Positions 1 through 9,342 of a DNA stretch of 64,000 bases are shown here, piece by piece. Every line of letters begins with the position of its first letter. Within the stretch, counting starts at the first letter, position 1. The stretch is taken from contig WGNU01000001.1 of the NCBI GenBank assembly GCA_016124385.1, positions 434,001-498,000 of the forward strand, given 5' to 3'. A program made the position numbers and the translations under genes. Source of the DNA: Alphaproteobacteria bacterium. Its GTDB lineage: Bacteria > Pseudomonadota > Alphaproteobacteria > Micropepsales > Micropepsaceae. The notes under the pieces were generated by a model. The model was not told the origin of the DNA and did no database searches. It worked only from the letters and a program-made list of their open reading frames with translations.

Positions 1-1
1 C

Positions 2-46
2 GGCCAGCGCCGCCACATGCGCCGCGTGACGGTGGACGCCGCTTAA
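2..46 (+). CDS. possible C-terminal end of a gene cut by the window edge
   Basis: Frame 2 is open from the window edge for 14 codons (ending V-T-V-D-A-A) and stops with TAA. The arginine-rich tail could end a real gene entering from the left, but 14 codons are too few to identify a family and the other frames are also open here. Inference only. Confidence 0.2.
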   Translation, partial: GQRRHMRRVTVDAA

Positions 47-166
47 GCCGGATAGCGCGCGCGCATGACGGCGAGGATGCGTTGGATGATCGCGGCGCGT
101 GCGCCCTTGCGCCCCCGCCTTCCGGCATGGCCTTGTCGGCGGCCACTTGAGCAGGAGTTTCCAGCC

Positions 167-517
167 GTGCCCGCCCCCTTCGCCGCGATCGCGCCCATTG
201 CGATGCTGATTGTCTCCAACGTGTTCATGACCTTCGCCTGGTACGGGCATTTGCGTTATCCGCATGCGGCCTTGCCGCTGGTGGTCGTGATCAGCTGGGG
301 AATCGCGTTCTTCGAATATTGCCTGGCGGTGCCGGCAAACCGCATCGGCGCGGCGGTCTATTCCCCGGCGGAGTTGAAGACGATCCAGGAGATCGTGACG
401 CTCGTGGTCTTTGCCGGTTTCTCCGCGCTGTGGCTGAAGGAGCCGTTGACGGTGAGCCAGCTGGCCGGTTTTGCGCTCATCGCGGCGGGGGCGGGTCTGG
501 TTTTCTTCAAGCCTTGA
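167..517 (+). CDS. DUF486 / DMT-superfamily small membrane protein
   Basis: A 116-residue integral membrane protein with about four hydrophobic segments. It matches the DUF486 (COG3169) pattern of small DMT-superfamily proteins: an early N-V-F-M-T-F-A-W-Y-G-H-L segment, then Y-S-x-A-E-L-K-x-I-Q-E-I and a C-terminal helix ending in F-F-K-P. The transported substrate is not known for the family. I chose the GTG at 167 because AGGAG lies ten bases upstream and the resulting length fits the family. A longer reading from 65 would add 34 arginine-rich residues with no membrane character and is probably wrong. It appears monocistronic. Confidence 0.8.
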   Translation: MPAPFAAIAPIAMLIVSNVFMTFAWYGHLRYPHAALPLVVVISWGIAFFEYCLAVPANRIGAAVYSPAELKTIQEIVTLVVFAGFSALWLKEPLTVSQLAGFALIAAGAGLVFFKP

Positions 518-836
518 CGCTGCGCTTTGCGGCCTTTGTTTTTCGTTTTTCGTTTTCGAGTTTGATTTTTCAGATTGCGCGCGGGCGCCCGCGACCTGAG
601 CGAATCCGCGGCGTTCCGCGTGCGCGGGCGCGCTCGCGCTGAAAAACGAAGGGATGGCGGGCGGGCATGCGCCAGCGCCCGCGCCGCTGCGGCCGGTCGG
701 ATCACGTCTCATGGCGCGAAGGATACGCCCGCGCGCTCCCTGTCGGATAAGATGGGCATTCGTGCGCGCGATCCTCAGGCGCGCCGCGGCGCCGAGCCCC
801 CGCGCGACGGGGATAAGCGGCAATGGCGCCTTGGCT
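518..836. other. intergenic, no gene seen
   Basis: About 320 bases between converging genes. The left part (about 537-572) is rich in T runs and could help terminate the DUF486 gene, although no clean stem precedes them. The remainder is GC-rich with overlapping open frames of arginine-rich composition that look like noise. No tRNA, repeat or promoter was recognised. Confidence 0.5.
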
Positions 837-1178
837 TCAGATCGCCAGCCTCAATTGGTGCCGCACCCTGTCGATGACGCCCGGCAGGTTCTCGTTCACC
901 TCGCCGTTCCAGAAGCGGATGACGCGAAACCCCTCGCGCTCGAGGAAGGCCGTGCGCGCCGCGTCTTCGGCGGGCGCGGTGCCGCGCCCGTGCTGGTCGC
1001 CGTCGATCTCGATGATCAGCCGCGCGGAGAGACACGCGAAATCGACGATGAAGGGGCCGAGCGGCACCTGGCGACGAAAATGGAATCCGTCGTTCTTCAG
1101 AAGCCGCAGATGTTGCCAGAGCCGGCGCTCCTGCGGCGTCGCTTCGCGGCGCAGATGACGGGCGCGCTCATTGGCCAT
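837..1178 (-). CDS. DUF559 domain protein (Vsr-like endonuclease fold)
   Basis: A 113-residue DUF559 protein, a family related to very-short-patch-repair-type endonucleases of the PD-(D/E)XK fold. The hallmark order is visible: P-Q-E-R-R-L-W-x-x-L-R near residue 15, F-R-R-Q-x-P-L-G-x-F-I-V-D-F with D46, then the E57-I-D59 pair and H63, and a C-terminal F-R-V-I-R-F-W strand. These acidic residues are the likely metal ligands. The cellular role is not established for the family. The ATG at 1178 gives the canonical M-A-N-E start; the frame stays open upstream only through repeat DNA. Confidence 0.85.
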   Translation of the reverse strand: MANERARHLRREATPQERRLWQHLRLLKNDGFHFRRQVPLGPFIVDFACLSARLIIEIDGDQHGRGTAPAEDAARTAFLEREGFRVIRFWNGEVNENLPGVIDRVRHQLRLAI

Positions 1179-1492
1179 GGCGAGACTGTAGCATCTTACC
1201 CTCCCCCTTGTGGGGAGGGTCGCGCGAAGCGCGGGGTGGGGGCCTAATCCTTCAGGAAGCGCGATACCACCGCACACTCTCCCCCTTGATGGGGAGGGTG
1301 GCGACCCCGGACTTGGCCGGGGGAGCCGGGTGGGAGTCGAGCCCATCAAGCCCCCACCCGAAAAATCGCACGCTGCGCTCCGATTTTTCGGCCTCCCCAC
1401 AGGGGGGAGGCGAACCGCGGAACCCACCGCCTGTTATGGTCAGCGGGGTCGGATCATCCATGAGAGCGCTCGCCGCGCGCGAACGAAGCGCC
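1179..1492. other. intergenic between DUF559 gene and lepA, mostly repeats
   Basis: No gene is supported here. Most of the stretch is the R1 repeat cluster listed separately; the last 80 bases before the lepA stop codon hold nothing recognisable. Confidence 0.6.
1198..1414. repeat. R1-type intergenic palindromes (three units)
   Basis: Three GC-rich units sit between the DUF559 gene and lepA. Each joins a CCCTCCCC-TTGNN-GGGGAGG hairpin to a second, unit-specific hairpin and a GGGTGGGGG or CCCCCACCC arm. The units occur at about 1198-1243, 1276-1338 and 1351-1414 (the last inverted, with a CGAAAAATCG...CGATTTTTCG core). The same design recurs at 3342-3450, 18476-18655 and 20685-20790. It looks like a REP-type dispersed family and may also terminate transcription from both sides. 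Confidence 0.7.
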
Positions 1493-3295
1493 TCAATTCT
1501 CATCCATCTTCAGCGCGGCGATGAAGGCTTCTTGCGGGATTTCCACTTTCCCGAATTGCCGCATCTTCTTCTTGCCCTCTTTCTGCTTGTCGAGGAGCTT
1601 GCGCTTGCGCGTGATGTCGCCGCCATAGCATTTGGCGGTCACGTCTTTCCTCAGCGCACTGATGGTTTCGCGCGCGATCACCTTGCCGCCGAGCGCGGCC
1701 TGGATCGGAATCTGGAAGAGGTGCCGGGGGATCAGCTCCTTCAGCTTCTCGCACATCGCGCGCCCTCGCGCCTCCGCGCGCGTGCGGTGGACGACCATCG
1801 AGAGCGCGTCCACCGGCTCGCCGTTGACGAGGATCGACATCTTGACGAGGTTGCCGACCTCGTACCCCTCGATCTGATAGTCGAAGCTCGCATAGCCGCG
1901 CGTCACGGATTTCAGCCGGTCGTAGAAATCGAACACCACCTCGTTGAGTGGCAGATCGTAGACGACCATCGCGCGGCTGCCGGCATAGGTAAGGTCGCGC
2001 TGCCGCCCGCGCCGGTCCTCGCAGAGCTTGAGCACGCTCCCCAAAAACTCGTCCGGCACGAAGATCGTCGCCTTGATCCAGGGCTCGGCGATCGTGTCGA
2101 TCTTGACGGGGTCGGGCATGTCGGCGGGGTTGTGCAGCTCCACCGCCTCGCCGTTGGTGAGCGTCAATTTGTAGACGACCGAGGGCGCCGTCGTGATGAG
2201 CGCGAGGTTGAACTCGCGCTCCAGCCGCTCGCGCACGATGTCGAGGTGGAGCAACCCTAAGAACCCGCACCGGAACCCGAAGCCGAGCGCGGCGGAGGTT
2301 TCCATCTCGTAGGAGAACGAGGCATCGTTCAGCCGCAATTTGCCGATCGCGTCGCGCAAATCCTCGAACTCGGCCGCGTCCACCGGAAAGAGCCCGCAAA
2401 AGACGACCGGCTGCACCGGCTTGAAGCCGGGCAGGGGCGCGGCCGCCGGCCGGCGCTCGTCGGTGATCGTGTCGCCGACGCGCGTATCGGCCACCTGCTT
2501 GATCGCGGCGGTGATGAAGCCGACTTCGCCCGGCCCCAGCCGCTCGACCGCGACGCCCTTGGGGGTGAGCACCCCCACGCGCTCGATCGTGTATTCGGCG
2601 CCCGTCGCCATCATGCGCACGCGCTGGCCCTTGGTGATGATGCCGTCCTTCACGCGCACCAGCACGACGACGCCGAGATAAAGGTCGTACCAGCTATCGA
2701 TGAGGAGGGCCTTCAAGGGCGCCGCCGCGTCGCCCGTCGGCGCGGGCAGGCGCGTGACGATGGCTTCGAGCACCTGATCGATGTTGAGGCCGGTCTTGGC
2801 GGAAATCTCCAGCGCGTCCGATGCGTCGAGCCCGATCACGTCCTCGATCTGCTGCTTGATGCGCGCAGGCTCGGCGGAGGGAAGGTCCACCTTGTTGAGG
2901 ACCGGCACGACTTCAAGGTTCGCGTCGAGCGCCTGATAGACGTTCGCGAGCGTCTGCGCCTCGACGCCTTGGGAGGCATCCACCACCAGCAGCGCGCCCT
3001 CGCAGGCCGCCAGGCACCGCGAGACCTCGTAGGCGAAATCCACATGCCCCGGCGTGTCCATCAGGTTGAGGACATAGGCCTCGCCGTTCTTGGCCGTATA
3101 GGAAAGGCGAACGGTCTGCGCCTTGATCGTGATGCCGCGCTCGCGCTCGAGTTCCATGGAATCGAGCACTTGTTCCTTCATTTCGCGGTCGGAAAGCCCG
3201 CCCGTCGCCTGGATCAGCCGGTCGGAGAGGGTGGATTTCCCGTGGTCGATATGCGCGACGATGGAGAAATTGCGGATATGCGAGAGGTCGGTCAT
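1493..3295 (-). CDS. lepA: elongation factor 4 (LepA), ribosomal GTPase
   Basis: LepA/EF4 is a translational GTPase related to EF-G that acts on the ribosome during translation. The 600-residue product is full length. The GTPase motifs are visible: A-H-I-D-H-G-K-S-T (G1, about residues 14-22), D-T-P-G-H (G3) and N-K-V-D (G4). Domain II, the EF-G-like domains and the LepA-specific C-terminal domain, rich in K and R ([13 protein letters not shown]-x-G-K-K-K-M-R), follow. The ATG at 3295 starts the standard [10 protein letters not shown]; upstream in-frame sequence is repeat DNA. No strong Shine-Dalgarno sequence is visible. Confidence 0.97.
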   Translation of the reverse strand: MTDLSHIRNFSIVAHIDHGKSTLSDRLIQATGGLSDREMKEQVLDSMELERERGITIKAQTVRLSYTAKNGEAYVLNLMDTPGHVDFAYEVSRCLAACEGALLVVDASQGVEAQTLANVYQALDANLEVVPVLNKVDLPSAEPARIKQQIEDVIGLDASDALEISAKTGLNIDQVLEAIVTRLPAPTGDAAAPLKALLIDSWYDLYLGVVVLVRVKDGIITKGQRVRMMATGAEYTIERVGVLTPKGVAVERLGPGEVGFITAAIKQVADTRVGDTITDERRPAAAPLPGFKPVQPVVFCGLFPVDAAEFEDLRDAIGKLRLNDASFSYEMETSAALGFGFRCGFLGLLHLDIVRERLEREFNLALITTAPSVVYKLTLTNGEAVELHNPADMPDPVKIDTIAEPWIKATIFVPDEFLGSVLKLCEDRRGRQRDLTYAGSRAMVVYDLPLNEVVFDFYDRLKSVTRGYASFDYQIEGYEVGNLVKMSILVNGEPVDALSMVVHRTRAEARGRAMCEKLKELIPRHLFQIPIQAALGGKVIARETISALRKDVTAKCYGGDITRKRKLLDKQKEGKKKMRQFGKVEIPQEAFIAALKMDEN

Positions 3296-3341
3296 CGCGG
3301 GGAGATAGCGTGCGGCCTCCGGGGCGTCTAGGGGGGCTCGA

Positions 3342-3450
3342 ACCCCCACCCCAACCCCTCCCCGCAAGGGGGAGGGGCTTGCCGTCGATACCCTCCCCTT
3401 GATGGGGAGGGTGGCGCGGGCTTCGCGCGCCGGGTGGGGTGGGAGCGACC
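3342..3450. repeat. R1-type palindromes upstream of lepA
   Basis: Two adjacent units: an ACCCCTCCCCGCAAGGGGGAGGGG hairpin (3354-3377 region) and a CCCTCCCCTTGATGGGGAGGG unit continuing into a GCGCGGGCTTCGCGCGC hairpin and GGGTGGGG. The lepA promoter must lie in or near this block, between divergent lepA and the decarboxylase gene. Confidence 0.65.
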
Positions 3451-3546
3451 GAAAAACCTCCCCATTCCGTGACAATCGCGCGGTCGACGCGGGGGCCGCG
3501 ACCCGGCTAGCCTCCCGCTCCCGTTTCGCCGGCGCCGGAGGCCGCC

Positions 3547-4962
3547 ATGACCGATCCTTTGAAGCAGACGCTCGACCGCATCGTGGCGGCAACGCTGAGC
3601 TATCGCGCTGGCGTCGCGGGCGCGCCCCAGCGCGCCGCGATGACCTATGAGGAGATGCGCGCCCGCTTCGCCGCCCCGCTGCCCGAGCATGGCGCCCCGA
3701 CCGAGGCGGTGATCGCGGAATTGATCGAGCAGGCCTCGCCCGGCATCGCGGCGATGACGGGCCCGCGCTTCTTTGCCTGGGTGATCGGCGCGACGCACGA
3801 GGCTGGCATGGCGGCCGATTGGCTGACCAGCGCCTGGGGCCAGAACGCGGGCAACCAGGCCGCGACCCCCGCCGCCGCGGCCGCGGAGGAAACCGCCGCC
3901 GCCTGGCTGCTCGATCTCCTGGATCTGCCGCGGGGCAGCTCCGTCGGCTTCGTCACGGGCGCGACGATGGCGAATTTCACCGGCCTTGCCGCCGCGAGGG
4001 GCGAGGTCCTCGCCCGCGCCGGCTGGGACGCGGAGGGCGAGGGCCTGTTCGGCGCGCCGCCCGTCACGGTGATCTTAGGGGAAGAGGCGCACGCGACGGT
4101 TTTCGCCGCGCTCAAATATCTGGGTCTCGGCGATCGGCGCGTGACGCGCGTGAAGACCGATCGTCAGGGCCGCATGATCGTGGCCGATGTCGAGCGCGCG
4201 CTCGCCGCCGCGCCGGAGGGGCCGATCATCGTCATCGCGCAGGCGGGGCACTTGAACACCGGCGCGTTCGATGATTTCGCGGCGATTATCCCCCGCGCGA
4301 AGGAGAGGGGCGCCTGGGTTCACGTCGATGGCGCGTTCGGCCTCTGGGCGCGCACGGTGCCAGCCCTCGCCGAGCAAGCGAAGGGAATCGACCTCGCCGA
4401 CAGCTGGGCGAGCGATGGCCACAAATGGCTCCAGACGCCGCATGATTGCGGCTACGTCATCGTGCGCGACCGCCGCGCGCATCTCCGCGCGATGCGCATG
4501 GCGACGAGCTACCTCCCGTTCGACGAGAGCGCGCGCAATCCGGTCGACTACGTGCCTGAGCTCTCGCGCCGCGCGCGCGGCTTCGCCACCTGGGCGATGG
4601 TGAAGGCGCTCGGCCGCGCCGGCATCGCGGCGATGGTGGAGCGCCACTGCGCGCTCGCCCGCCGTTTCGCCGAGCGGCTCTCCGTCGCGCCCGATGTCGC
4701 CGTCTTGAACGAGGTCGTCCTGAACCAGCTGGCCGTGCGCTTCGGTTCGAACCTCCCCGACGCGGAGGCGGACCGCCTCGCCGCGCCCCTGATCGCGCGC
4801 ATCCAGCAGGACGGCGAATGCTTTGTCGGCGGCGCGACGCATCAGGGCCTCCAGATCGTGCGCGTCTCCGTCATCGGCTTTCCGACGACGGAAGCCGATA
4901 TCGACCGCGCCGCCGCCGCGATGCTCAGCGCCTGGGAGATCGTGAAGCAGGCCGGCGCGTGA
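3547..4962 (+). CDS. PLP-dependent decarboxylase (group II, aromatic amino acid decarboxylase-like)
   Basis: A 471-residue fold-type I pyridoxal-phosphate enzyme of the group II decarboxylase family (aromatic-L-amino-acid / glutamate decarboxylase type). Visible active-site features are H182 in E-E-A-H-A-T, which would stack on the cofactor ring; D261 in V-H-V-D-G-A-F-G, which would bind the pyridine nitrogen; and K293 in S-D-G-H-K-W, the Schiff-base lysine. An N-terminal part with G-P-R-F-F-A-W-V replaces the longer swapped domain of animal enzymes. Substrate cannot be read from the sequence; some members act on tryptophan, tyrosine or DOPA. ATG 3547 follows a GGAGG at about 3537. It is divergent from lepA. 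Confidence 0.88.
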   Translation: MTDPLKQTLDRIVAATLSYRAGVAGAPQRAAMTYEEMRARFAAPLPEHGAPTEAVIAELIEQASPGIAAMTGPRFFAWVIGATHEAGMAADWLTSAWGQNAGNQAATPAAAAAEETAAAWLLDLLDLPRGSSVGFVTGATMANFTGLAAARGEVLARAGWDAEGEGLFGAPPVTVILGEEAHATVFAALKYLGLGDRRVTRVKTDRQGRMIVADVERALAAAPEGPIIVIAQAGHLNTGAFDDFAAIIPRAKERGAWVHVDGAFGLWARTVPALAEQAKGIDLADSWASDGHKWLQTPHDCGYVIVRDRRAHLRAMRMATSYLPFDESARNPVDYVPELSRRARGFATWAMVKALGRAGIAAMVERHCALARRFAERLSVAPDVAVLNEVVLNQLAVRFGSNLPDAEADRLAAPLIARIQQDGECFVGGATHQGLQIVRVSVIGFPTTEADIDRAAAAMLSAWEIVKQAGA

Positions 4963-5153
4963 CCGCGCGCCTTGCCAACATTTAATCTCGCGCGCCCTGC
5001 GCGGCGCCGTGTCCCAATGCCTTGTCGGGACACGGTTTTAGCGTCGTCCGGGCACGCTTTTCCTGGCCCCTTGCCCATCGCCCGCGCTTGCTGAGGGCGC
5101 CGCTTCCACGCGACACTGCGCGGTCGATCCGGCGCAAGGCATCCGAGGACCCG

Positions 5154-6092
5154 ATGGACGAAGGACCCGAACGCGAGCCGAAGAAGACGGCGACGATCGA
5201 GATCCGCGTGCCTCCGGAAACGAAGGAGGCGCTGCAGGCGCGTTGCCGCGCCGAGGGCGTCACCGTCTCGGAGCGCCTGCGCGGCGCCATCGACACGCTG
5301 ATCGCGGGCGAAGCGGGCGAACCTGAACAGGAGCCGCCGATGTCTCACCCGCCCTTCAAGCTCAAATCCGCCGGCGCCGCCTTGGGCGGTGTCGCGCTTG
5401 GCGCTGCACTCGCCCTCGCCGCGCCGACCGTCGCCCGCCCCGATCTGCAGGAGGTCTTCAAGACGCTCGACGCAGACCGCGACGGCACGCTCAGCGAGGA
5501 TGAATTCAAGGCCGCCGCTTCGGGCGATGTCGTCGTCATGCTGCACGACGGCCCGCCGCCGGGCGCGGCCCCTCACCCTTCCGGCGCGATGCCGATGATG
5601 ATCCCGCTCGGCGATCACCGCCCGCCGCCGCCGGGCGCGGCGATGGGCGCGGGGATGGGCGCCGCGCGCCCCGATCCGCAGATGCTCGCCGCGCTCCAGC
5701 GCCGCGAGTTCGGCCGCATGGATCTGAACGCCGACCGGATGGTGACGCTCGAGGAGTTTCAGGCGAGCCAGCTCTCGCTGCTCCGCGCGACCTTCGTCGA
5801 GCTCGACGCGAACGGCGATGACCGCCTCTCGCAGGCGGAGTTGGATGCGGGTCTTCCCCCGCCGCCGCCGTCGGGAGCCGCCTTCGCCCCGCCTCCGATG
5901 GGTAGGGAAGGACCGGCGCACGCGGCGCCGGATGGCGCGCCGGGATCGATGACGAGTGCCGGCCCGCGCGCGGACGGAACGGCTGGCGCCGAACCCGCGC
6001 CCTTCCCCCCGCGCCCGCAAGTCGCGGACTTCGACGCGAACGGCGACGGCGCGATCGACTGGTCGGAATTCAAATCCGGCCCGAGGGCGTAG
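5154..6092 (+). CDS. ribbon-helix-helix N-terminus joined to an exported four-EF-hand protein
   Basis: 312 residues in one open frame. Residues 12-52 look like a ribbon-helix-helix DNA-binding unit (strand T-I-E-I-R-V-P, then two helices). Residues 73-90 form an A/G/L-rich hydrophobic segment, and the rest carries four EF-hand loops at D106-E117, D190-E201, D218-E229 and D294-E305, separated by proline-rich linkers. A DNA-binding motif in front of an export or anchor segment is odd. ATG 5340 (M63) has its own AGGAG six bases upstream and would give a 250-residue EF-hand protein starting just before the hydrophobic segment. ATG 5154 is preceded by GAGGA. Either two products or a membrane-tethered fusion is possible. 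Calcium binding is inferred from the loops. Confidence 0.75.
   Translation: MDEGPEREPKKTATIEIRVPPETKEALQARCRAEGVTVSERLRGAIDTLIAGEAGEPEQEPPMSHPPFKLKSAGAALGGVALGAALALAAPTVARPDLQEVFKTLDADRDGTLSEDEFKAAASGDVVVMLHDGPPPGAAPHPSGAMPMMIPLGDHRPPPPGAAMGAGMGAARPDPQMLAALQRREFGRMDLNADRMVTLEEFQASQLSLLRATFVELDANGDDRLSQAELDAGLPPPPPSGAAFAPPPMGREGPAHAAPDGAPGSMTSAGPRADGTAGAEPAPFPPRPQVADFDANGDGAIDWSEFKSGPRA
5327..5342 (+). promoter_or_regulatory. internal Shine-Dalgarno and start for the EF-hand part
   Basis: AGGAG at 5329-5333 followed by six bases and ATG at 5340-5342, in frame with the longer reading. Strength and spacing are as good as those of the outer start, so internal initiation is plausible. Confidence 0.45.
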
Positions 6093-6207
6093 AGCGCACC
6101 GCGAGAACATCGTTCGCGCTCTGCCGTGTCTTGCGTGCTCACTCGACCTTTCAAAAACGAGCCGACTCGCGCAAGAAATATGACGGATCTTACTTTGGAG
6201 CGAGCGC

Positions 6208-7815
6208 ATGAAAGTGAAGAGGATAAAAGCGCACCAATTCAAAAGATTCGCGGACTTAACGGTGAGAGAGGTGCCGGAGAGCGCTAAGCTTGTGATGCTC
6301 GCCGGTCCGAATGGATCTGGGAAATCGTCGCTCTTCGAGGCGATGCATACATGGCACAAAAATGCTTGGAGGGGCCATGGCGGATGGGATGACGAGTATC
6401 ATTTGAAAAGAGGGGCTGCACGTACCGGTTGGAATAAGCAACTTAGTGTAGAGTTTTGGTCTGCCGAACCGGAAAATCAGGAAGAAAAGAAAAAAGCTAT
6501 ATACATACGGACAGCCTATAGAAATGAAGCGGATTTTAGAGTATCAAGCTTCGAACGATCGAGCAATATTATAAATGAATCAAATGTCGAAAGATTGATT
6601 GATAATGACGTTTCTGTAGGAAAAAATTATAAAAGGATGATAAGTAATGGAGTCGAAGATCTATTTAGCAAAAGTGACAAAGGAAAAACATTTGAGCAAT
6701 ACAGGGAAGAGACACTCGGAGAGATAGCGAGATATGTTGGCAGATTGTTTCCGGATTTGTTGCTTAATGACCTTGGTAATCCGTTCGAAGATGGAACGTT
6801 TCGATTTAAAAAAGGGGATAGTGATGGCTTTCAATTCAAGAATCTATCAGGGGGAGAAAAGGCAGTATTTGACCTCATATTAGACTTAGTGATTGTAGGA
6901 AGAGTTTATAATAATACGGTATTTTGTATTGATGAACCTGAGGCGCACATGAACGCGCGCCTGCACGCGGAATTGGTTGCCGTTCTCTGCGACATCGTTC
7001 CGGAAGAGTGTCAGCTTTGGTTGGCGACCCATTCAATTGGGATGATGCGAAAGGCGAGCGACATGGCTCGCGACAATCCAGGAACCGTTGCGTTCATTGA
7101 TTTTGGCGGGCGCAATTTCGACGATCCGCAAATACTGACGCCTATTCAGCCCAACCGGGCATTCTGGCAGCGGGCTTACGAAGTTGCACTCGACGATCTC
7201 TCAACGCTCGTTGCCCCAGAAAGAGTCGTGATCTGTGAGGGCGGAACGACAGCGACCGGGGCAAGAGGGAGCGCAAACTTCGACAGTGATTGCTACAATA
7301 CGATCTTCGAAGAGGAGTTTCCGGAGACCCGTTTTATTCCCGGCGGTGATAGCGTCTCAGTAGAGAGGGACAGGCTTGCCCTGATGCAATCCATCCAAGC
7401 TCTGGTTACAGGCGCAAGTGTGGTGCGGCTCATTGATAGAGATGATCACTCTGAATTGGACGTCGCCGAGAAGCAACGGAATGGCGTTCATGTTCTCAGC
7501 CGTCGAGCCATTGAGAATTTTCTTTTTGCGGACGAGGTTCTAGGTGCGCTTTGTGCCTCGGAAGGCAAGCCGGAGGTAACGGTAGACCTGAAAGACGCCA
7601 AGCAGAGCGCGATCAATGAGTCGGTCGGCCGCGGAAATCCACGCGACGATCTAAAATCAGCCGCTGGCGGAATTTACAATGCAGCCAAGCAGCTTCTGCA
7701 ACTGACGGGAAAAGGAAACGACTGGCGTGGCTTTGCGCGCTCCACCCTCGCGCCGCTGATAAGGCCGGGTATGACCATTTATGAAGAACTCAAGCGAGAC
7801 ATTTTTGGCATCTAG
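6208..7815 (+). CDS. AAA ATPase with TOPRIM/DUF4435-like C-terminus (OLD-like), defence candidate
   Basis: 535 residues. The N-terminal ABC-type ATPase has Walker A G-P-N-G-S-G-K-S-S (33-41), signature L-S-G-G-E (213-217), Walker B F-C-I-D-E-P-E-A-H (239-247) and an A-T-H-S switch (273-276). A TOPRIM-like half follows: V-V-I-C-E-G-G (E344), L-I-D-R-D-D (D410, D412) and R-R-A-I-E-N-F-L (about 432-439), the last resembling DUF4435. This ATPase-TOPRIM order is that of OLD-family nucleases and other antiphage proteins; the nuclease activity here is inferred. Start ATG 6208 follows TTGGAG. Codons up to about residue 245 are strikingly AT-rich while the later part approaches, but does not reach, genome composition, which suggests acquisition and recombination. 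No partner gene lies in either flank. Confidence 0.8.
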   Translation: MKVKRIKAHQFKRFADLTVREVPESAKLVMLAGPNGSGKSSLFEAMHTWHKNAWRGHGGWDDEYHLKRGAARTGWNKQLSVEFWSAEPENQEEKKKAIYIRTAYRNEADFRVSSFERSSNIINESNVERLIDNDVSVGKNYKRMISNGVEDLFSKSDKGKTFEQYREETLGEIARYVGRLFPDLLLNDLGNPFEDGTFRFKKGDSDGFQFKNLSGGEKAVFDLILDLVIVGRVYNNTVFCIDEPEAHMNARLHAELVAVLCDIVPEECQLWLATHSIGMMRKASDMARDNPGTVAFIDFGGRNFDDPQILTPIQPNRAFWQRAYEVALDDLSTLVAPERVVICEGGTTATGARGSANFDSDCYNTIFEEEFPETRFIPGGDSVSVERDRLALMQSIQALVTGASVVRLIDRDDHSELDVAEKQRNGVHVLSRRAIENFLFADEVLGALCASEGKPEVTVDLKDAKQSAINESVGRGNPRDDLKSAAGGIYNAAKQLLQLTGKGNDWRGFARSTLAPLIRPGMTIYEELKRDIFGI

Positions 7816-7995
7816 CGGCGCAGCGATGATCTCGCTCGCGCACCCCAGCGAGCCAGGGGCAGCCGCCGCCTTTGCGTATTATCGCCCCTTGCCTCCGCCC
7901 TCTCTAATCGGCACCATTAACGCCTGAGGGGCGGCGCGTTGCGGCCGCGCGGCCTGCCCACCGCAACGACAACGCCGCTGAACGGGGAGGCCGCC

Positions 7996-9297
7996 ATGGC
8001 GGATCTGCTGAAGCTGTCCGAGCGCTTCATCGATGAGGGCATCTATGAGGGCCCGCAATCCGTCAACCGCACGACGGGCGAGCTGTCCGAACTGGCCGAT
8101 GGCATCGCGGTGGTGGAGGCCTTCTCCCACGTCGTCGCGTTCGCAACGGATGACGGCCTCGTGCTCTTCGACACCTCGCTCGATGCCTTCGCGCCAAAGG
8201 TGATCGAATCGCTGCGCGGCTGGTCGAAGGCGCCCGTCAACACGATGGCCTATACGCATGGCCACATCGATCACGTGGGCGGGGGCGCCGCCTTCGTCGC
8301 GGAGGCGGAGGCGAACGGCCAGCGCCGCCCGCGCGTCGTCGGGCACGCGCATGTGCATCACCGCTTCGACCGCTATCAGCTGACGAACGGCTATAACGCC
8401 ATCATCAACGACCGCCAGTTCCGCGCCTCCACCGGCCGCGAGAACAAGGTGAGCGGCAGCTTCGGCGCCAAGGGCCTTCATTTCGGCCCCCGAACCTGGA
8501 TCGAGCCAGACACGACGTTCGAGGAGCGGATGGGATTGTCCGTAGGCGGAACACGCTTCGACCTCCGCCACGACAAGGGCGAGACCGACGATCACCTCTG
8601 GGCCTTTGTGCCGGAGCGAAAGGCGATCTGCGCGGGCGATTTCGTGCTCTGGGTGTTCCCGAACGCCGGCAATCCGCAAAAGGTGCAGCGTTATCCGCGC
8701 GAATGGGCCAAGGCGCTCCGCAGCATGGCCGCGCTCGAGCCGGAATTGCTGCTGCCGGCGCATGGCCTGCCCGTCGCGGGCAAGGCGCGCATCGCCGCGA
8801 TGCTGGGCGACATGGCGGAGGCGTTGGAGATCCTCACCGAGGAGACGCTGAAGATGATGAACGCGGGCGCGCGCCTGAACGACATTCTCCACGCGGTCCG
8901 CGTGCCCGACCGGCTGATGGAAAAGCCGTATCTGCGCCCCGTCTATGACGAGCCGGAATTCGTCGTGCGCAATGTCTGGCGGCTTTACGGCGGCTGGCAC
9001 GACGGCAACCCCGCGCGGCTGAAGCCCGCGCCGGATGCGGCCTTGAGCGCGGAAATCGCCGCGCTCGCCGGCGGCGCGTCGCGGCTCGCCGCCCGCGCGC
9101 GCGCGCTGGCGGAGGCGGGCGATTTGCGCCTCGCCTGCCATCTCGTCGAAATGGCGGGCGAGGCCGCGCCCGACGACAAGGCCGTCCACGCCGCCCGGCG
9201 CGATGTCTACCGCGCCCGCCGCGCGGCGGAACTCTCGCTGATGGCCAAGGGCATCTACGGCGCCGCCGCCGAGGACAGCGCCGCCATCGCCGATTGA
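7996..9297 (+). CDS. metallo-beta-lactamase-fold hydrolase with alkylsulfatase-type dimerisation region
   Basis: 433 residues. The zinc-binding motif T-H-G-H-I-D-H-V-G-G lies near residues 89-98, a further H-x-H pair in G-H-A-H-V-H-H, and the later acidic ligand in I-C-A-G-D-F-V. The C-terminal part has V-W-R-L-Y-G-G-W-H-D-G-N-P-A-R-L, matching the alkylsulfatase dimerisation domain of SdsA1-type enzymes. A sulfatase or related hydrolase role is inferred; the substrate is unknown. I chose ATG 7996 because GGGGAGG lies five bases upstream. No signal peptide is seen, so it is probably cytoplasmic. It follows the AAA-TOPRIM gene by 180 bases and returns to typical high GC. Confidence 0.85.
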   Translation: MADLLKLSERFIDEGIYEGPQSVNRTTGELSELADGIAVVEAFSHVVAFATDDGLVLFDTSLDAFAPKVIESLRGWSKAPVNTMAYTHGHIDHVGGGAAFVAEAEANGQRRPRVVGHAHVHHRFDRYQLTNGYNAIINDRQFRASTGRENKVSGSFGAKGLHFGPRTWIEPDTTFEERMGLSVGGTRFDLRHDKGETDDHLWAFVPERKAICAGDFVLWVFPNAGNPQKVQRYPREWAKALRSMAALEPELLLPAHGLPVAGKARIAAMLGDMAEALEILTEETLKMMNAGARLNDILHAVRVPDRLMEKPYLRPVYDEPEFVVRNVWRLYGGWHDGNPARLKPAPDAALSAEIAALAGGASRLAARARALAEAGDLRLACHLVEMAGEAAPDDKAVHAARRDVYRARRAAELSLMAKGIYGAAAEDSAAIAD

Positions 9298-9312
9298 GCG
9301 CCGCGCCCCACG

Positions 9313-9342
9313 GCAAGCGCCCGCCAAACGGTCAGGCGGGCG
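9313..9342. terminator. hairpin after the MBL hydrolase gene
   Basis: GCGCCCGCC and GGCGGGCG arms separated by about eight bases lie just after the stop codon. There is no U-tract, so this is a stem-loop that may end or protect the transcript rather than a textbook terminator. Confidence 0.4.

Noticed and set aside
1198-1414. Possible CRISPR-like array
   Set aside because: Repeats are palindromic, inverted and unequally spaced, with no constant spacer length and no cas genes.
1208-2260. Long plus-strand open frame opposite lepA
   Set aside because: It lies antisense to a clearly conserved protein and reads as charged low-complexity sequence typical of the reverse frame in GC-rich DNA. Similar frames opposite pheT (15942-18695), thrS (43677-45584), gltB (60905-62434) and others were dropped for the same reason.
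3333-3360. GGCTCGAACCCCCACC resembling a tRNA T-arm
   Set aside because: No acceptor or anticodon arms fit around it; it belongs to an R1 palindrome.
5154-5340. Ribbon-helix-helix part as a toxin-antitoxin antitoxin
   Set aside because: No toxin-like gene is next to it and the frame continues into the EF-hand protein.
7816-7995. Second gene of a two-component defence system after the AAA-TOPRIM gene
   Set aside because: The 180 bases have no frame with a ribosome-binding site and codon use is mixed; the next real gene is the MBL hydrolase.
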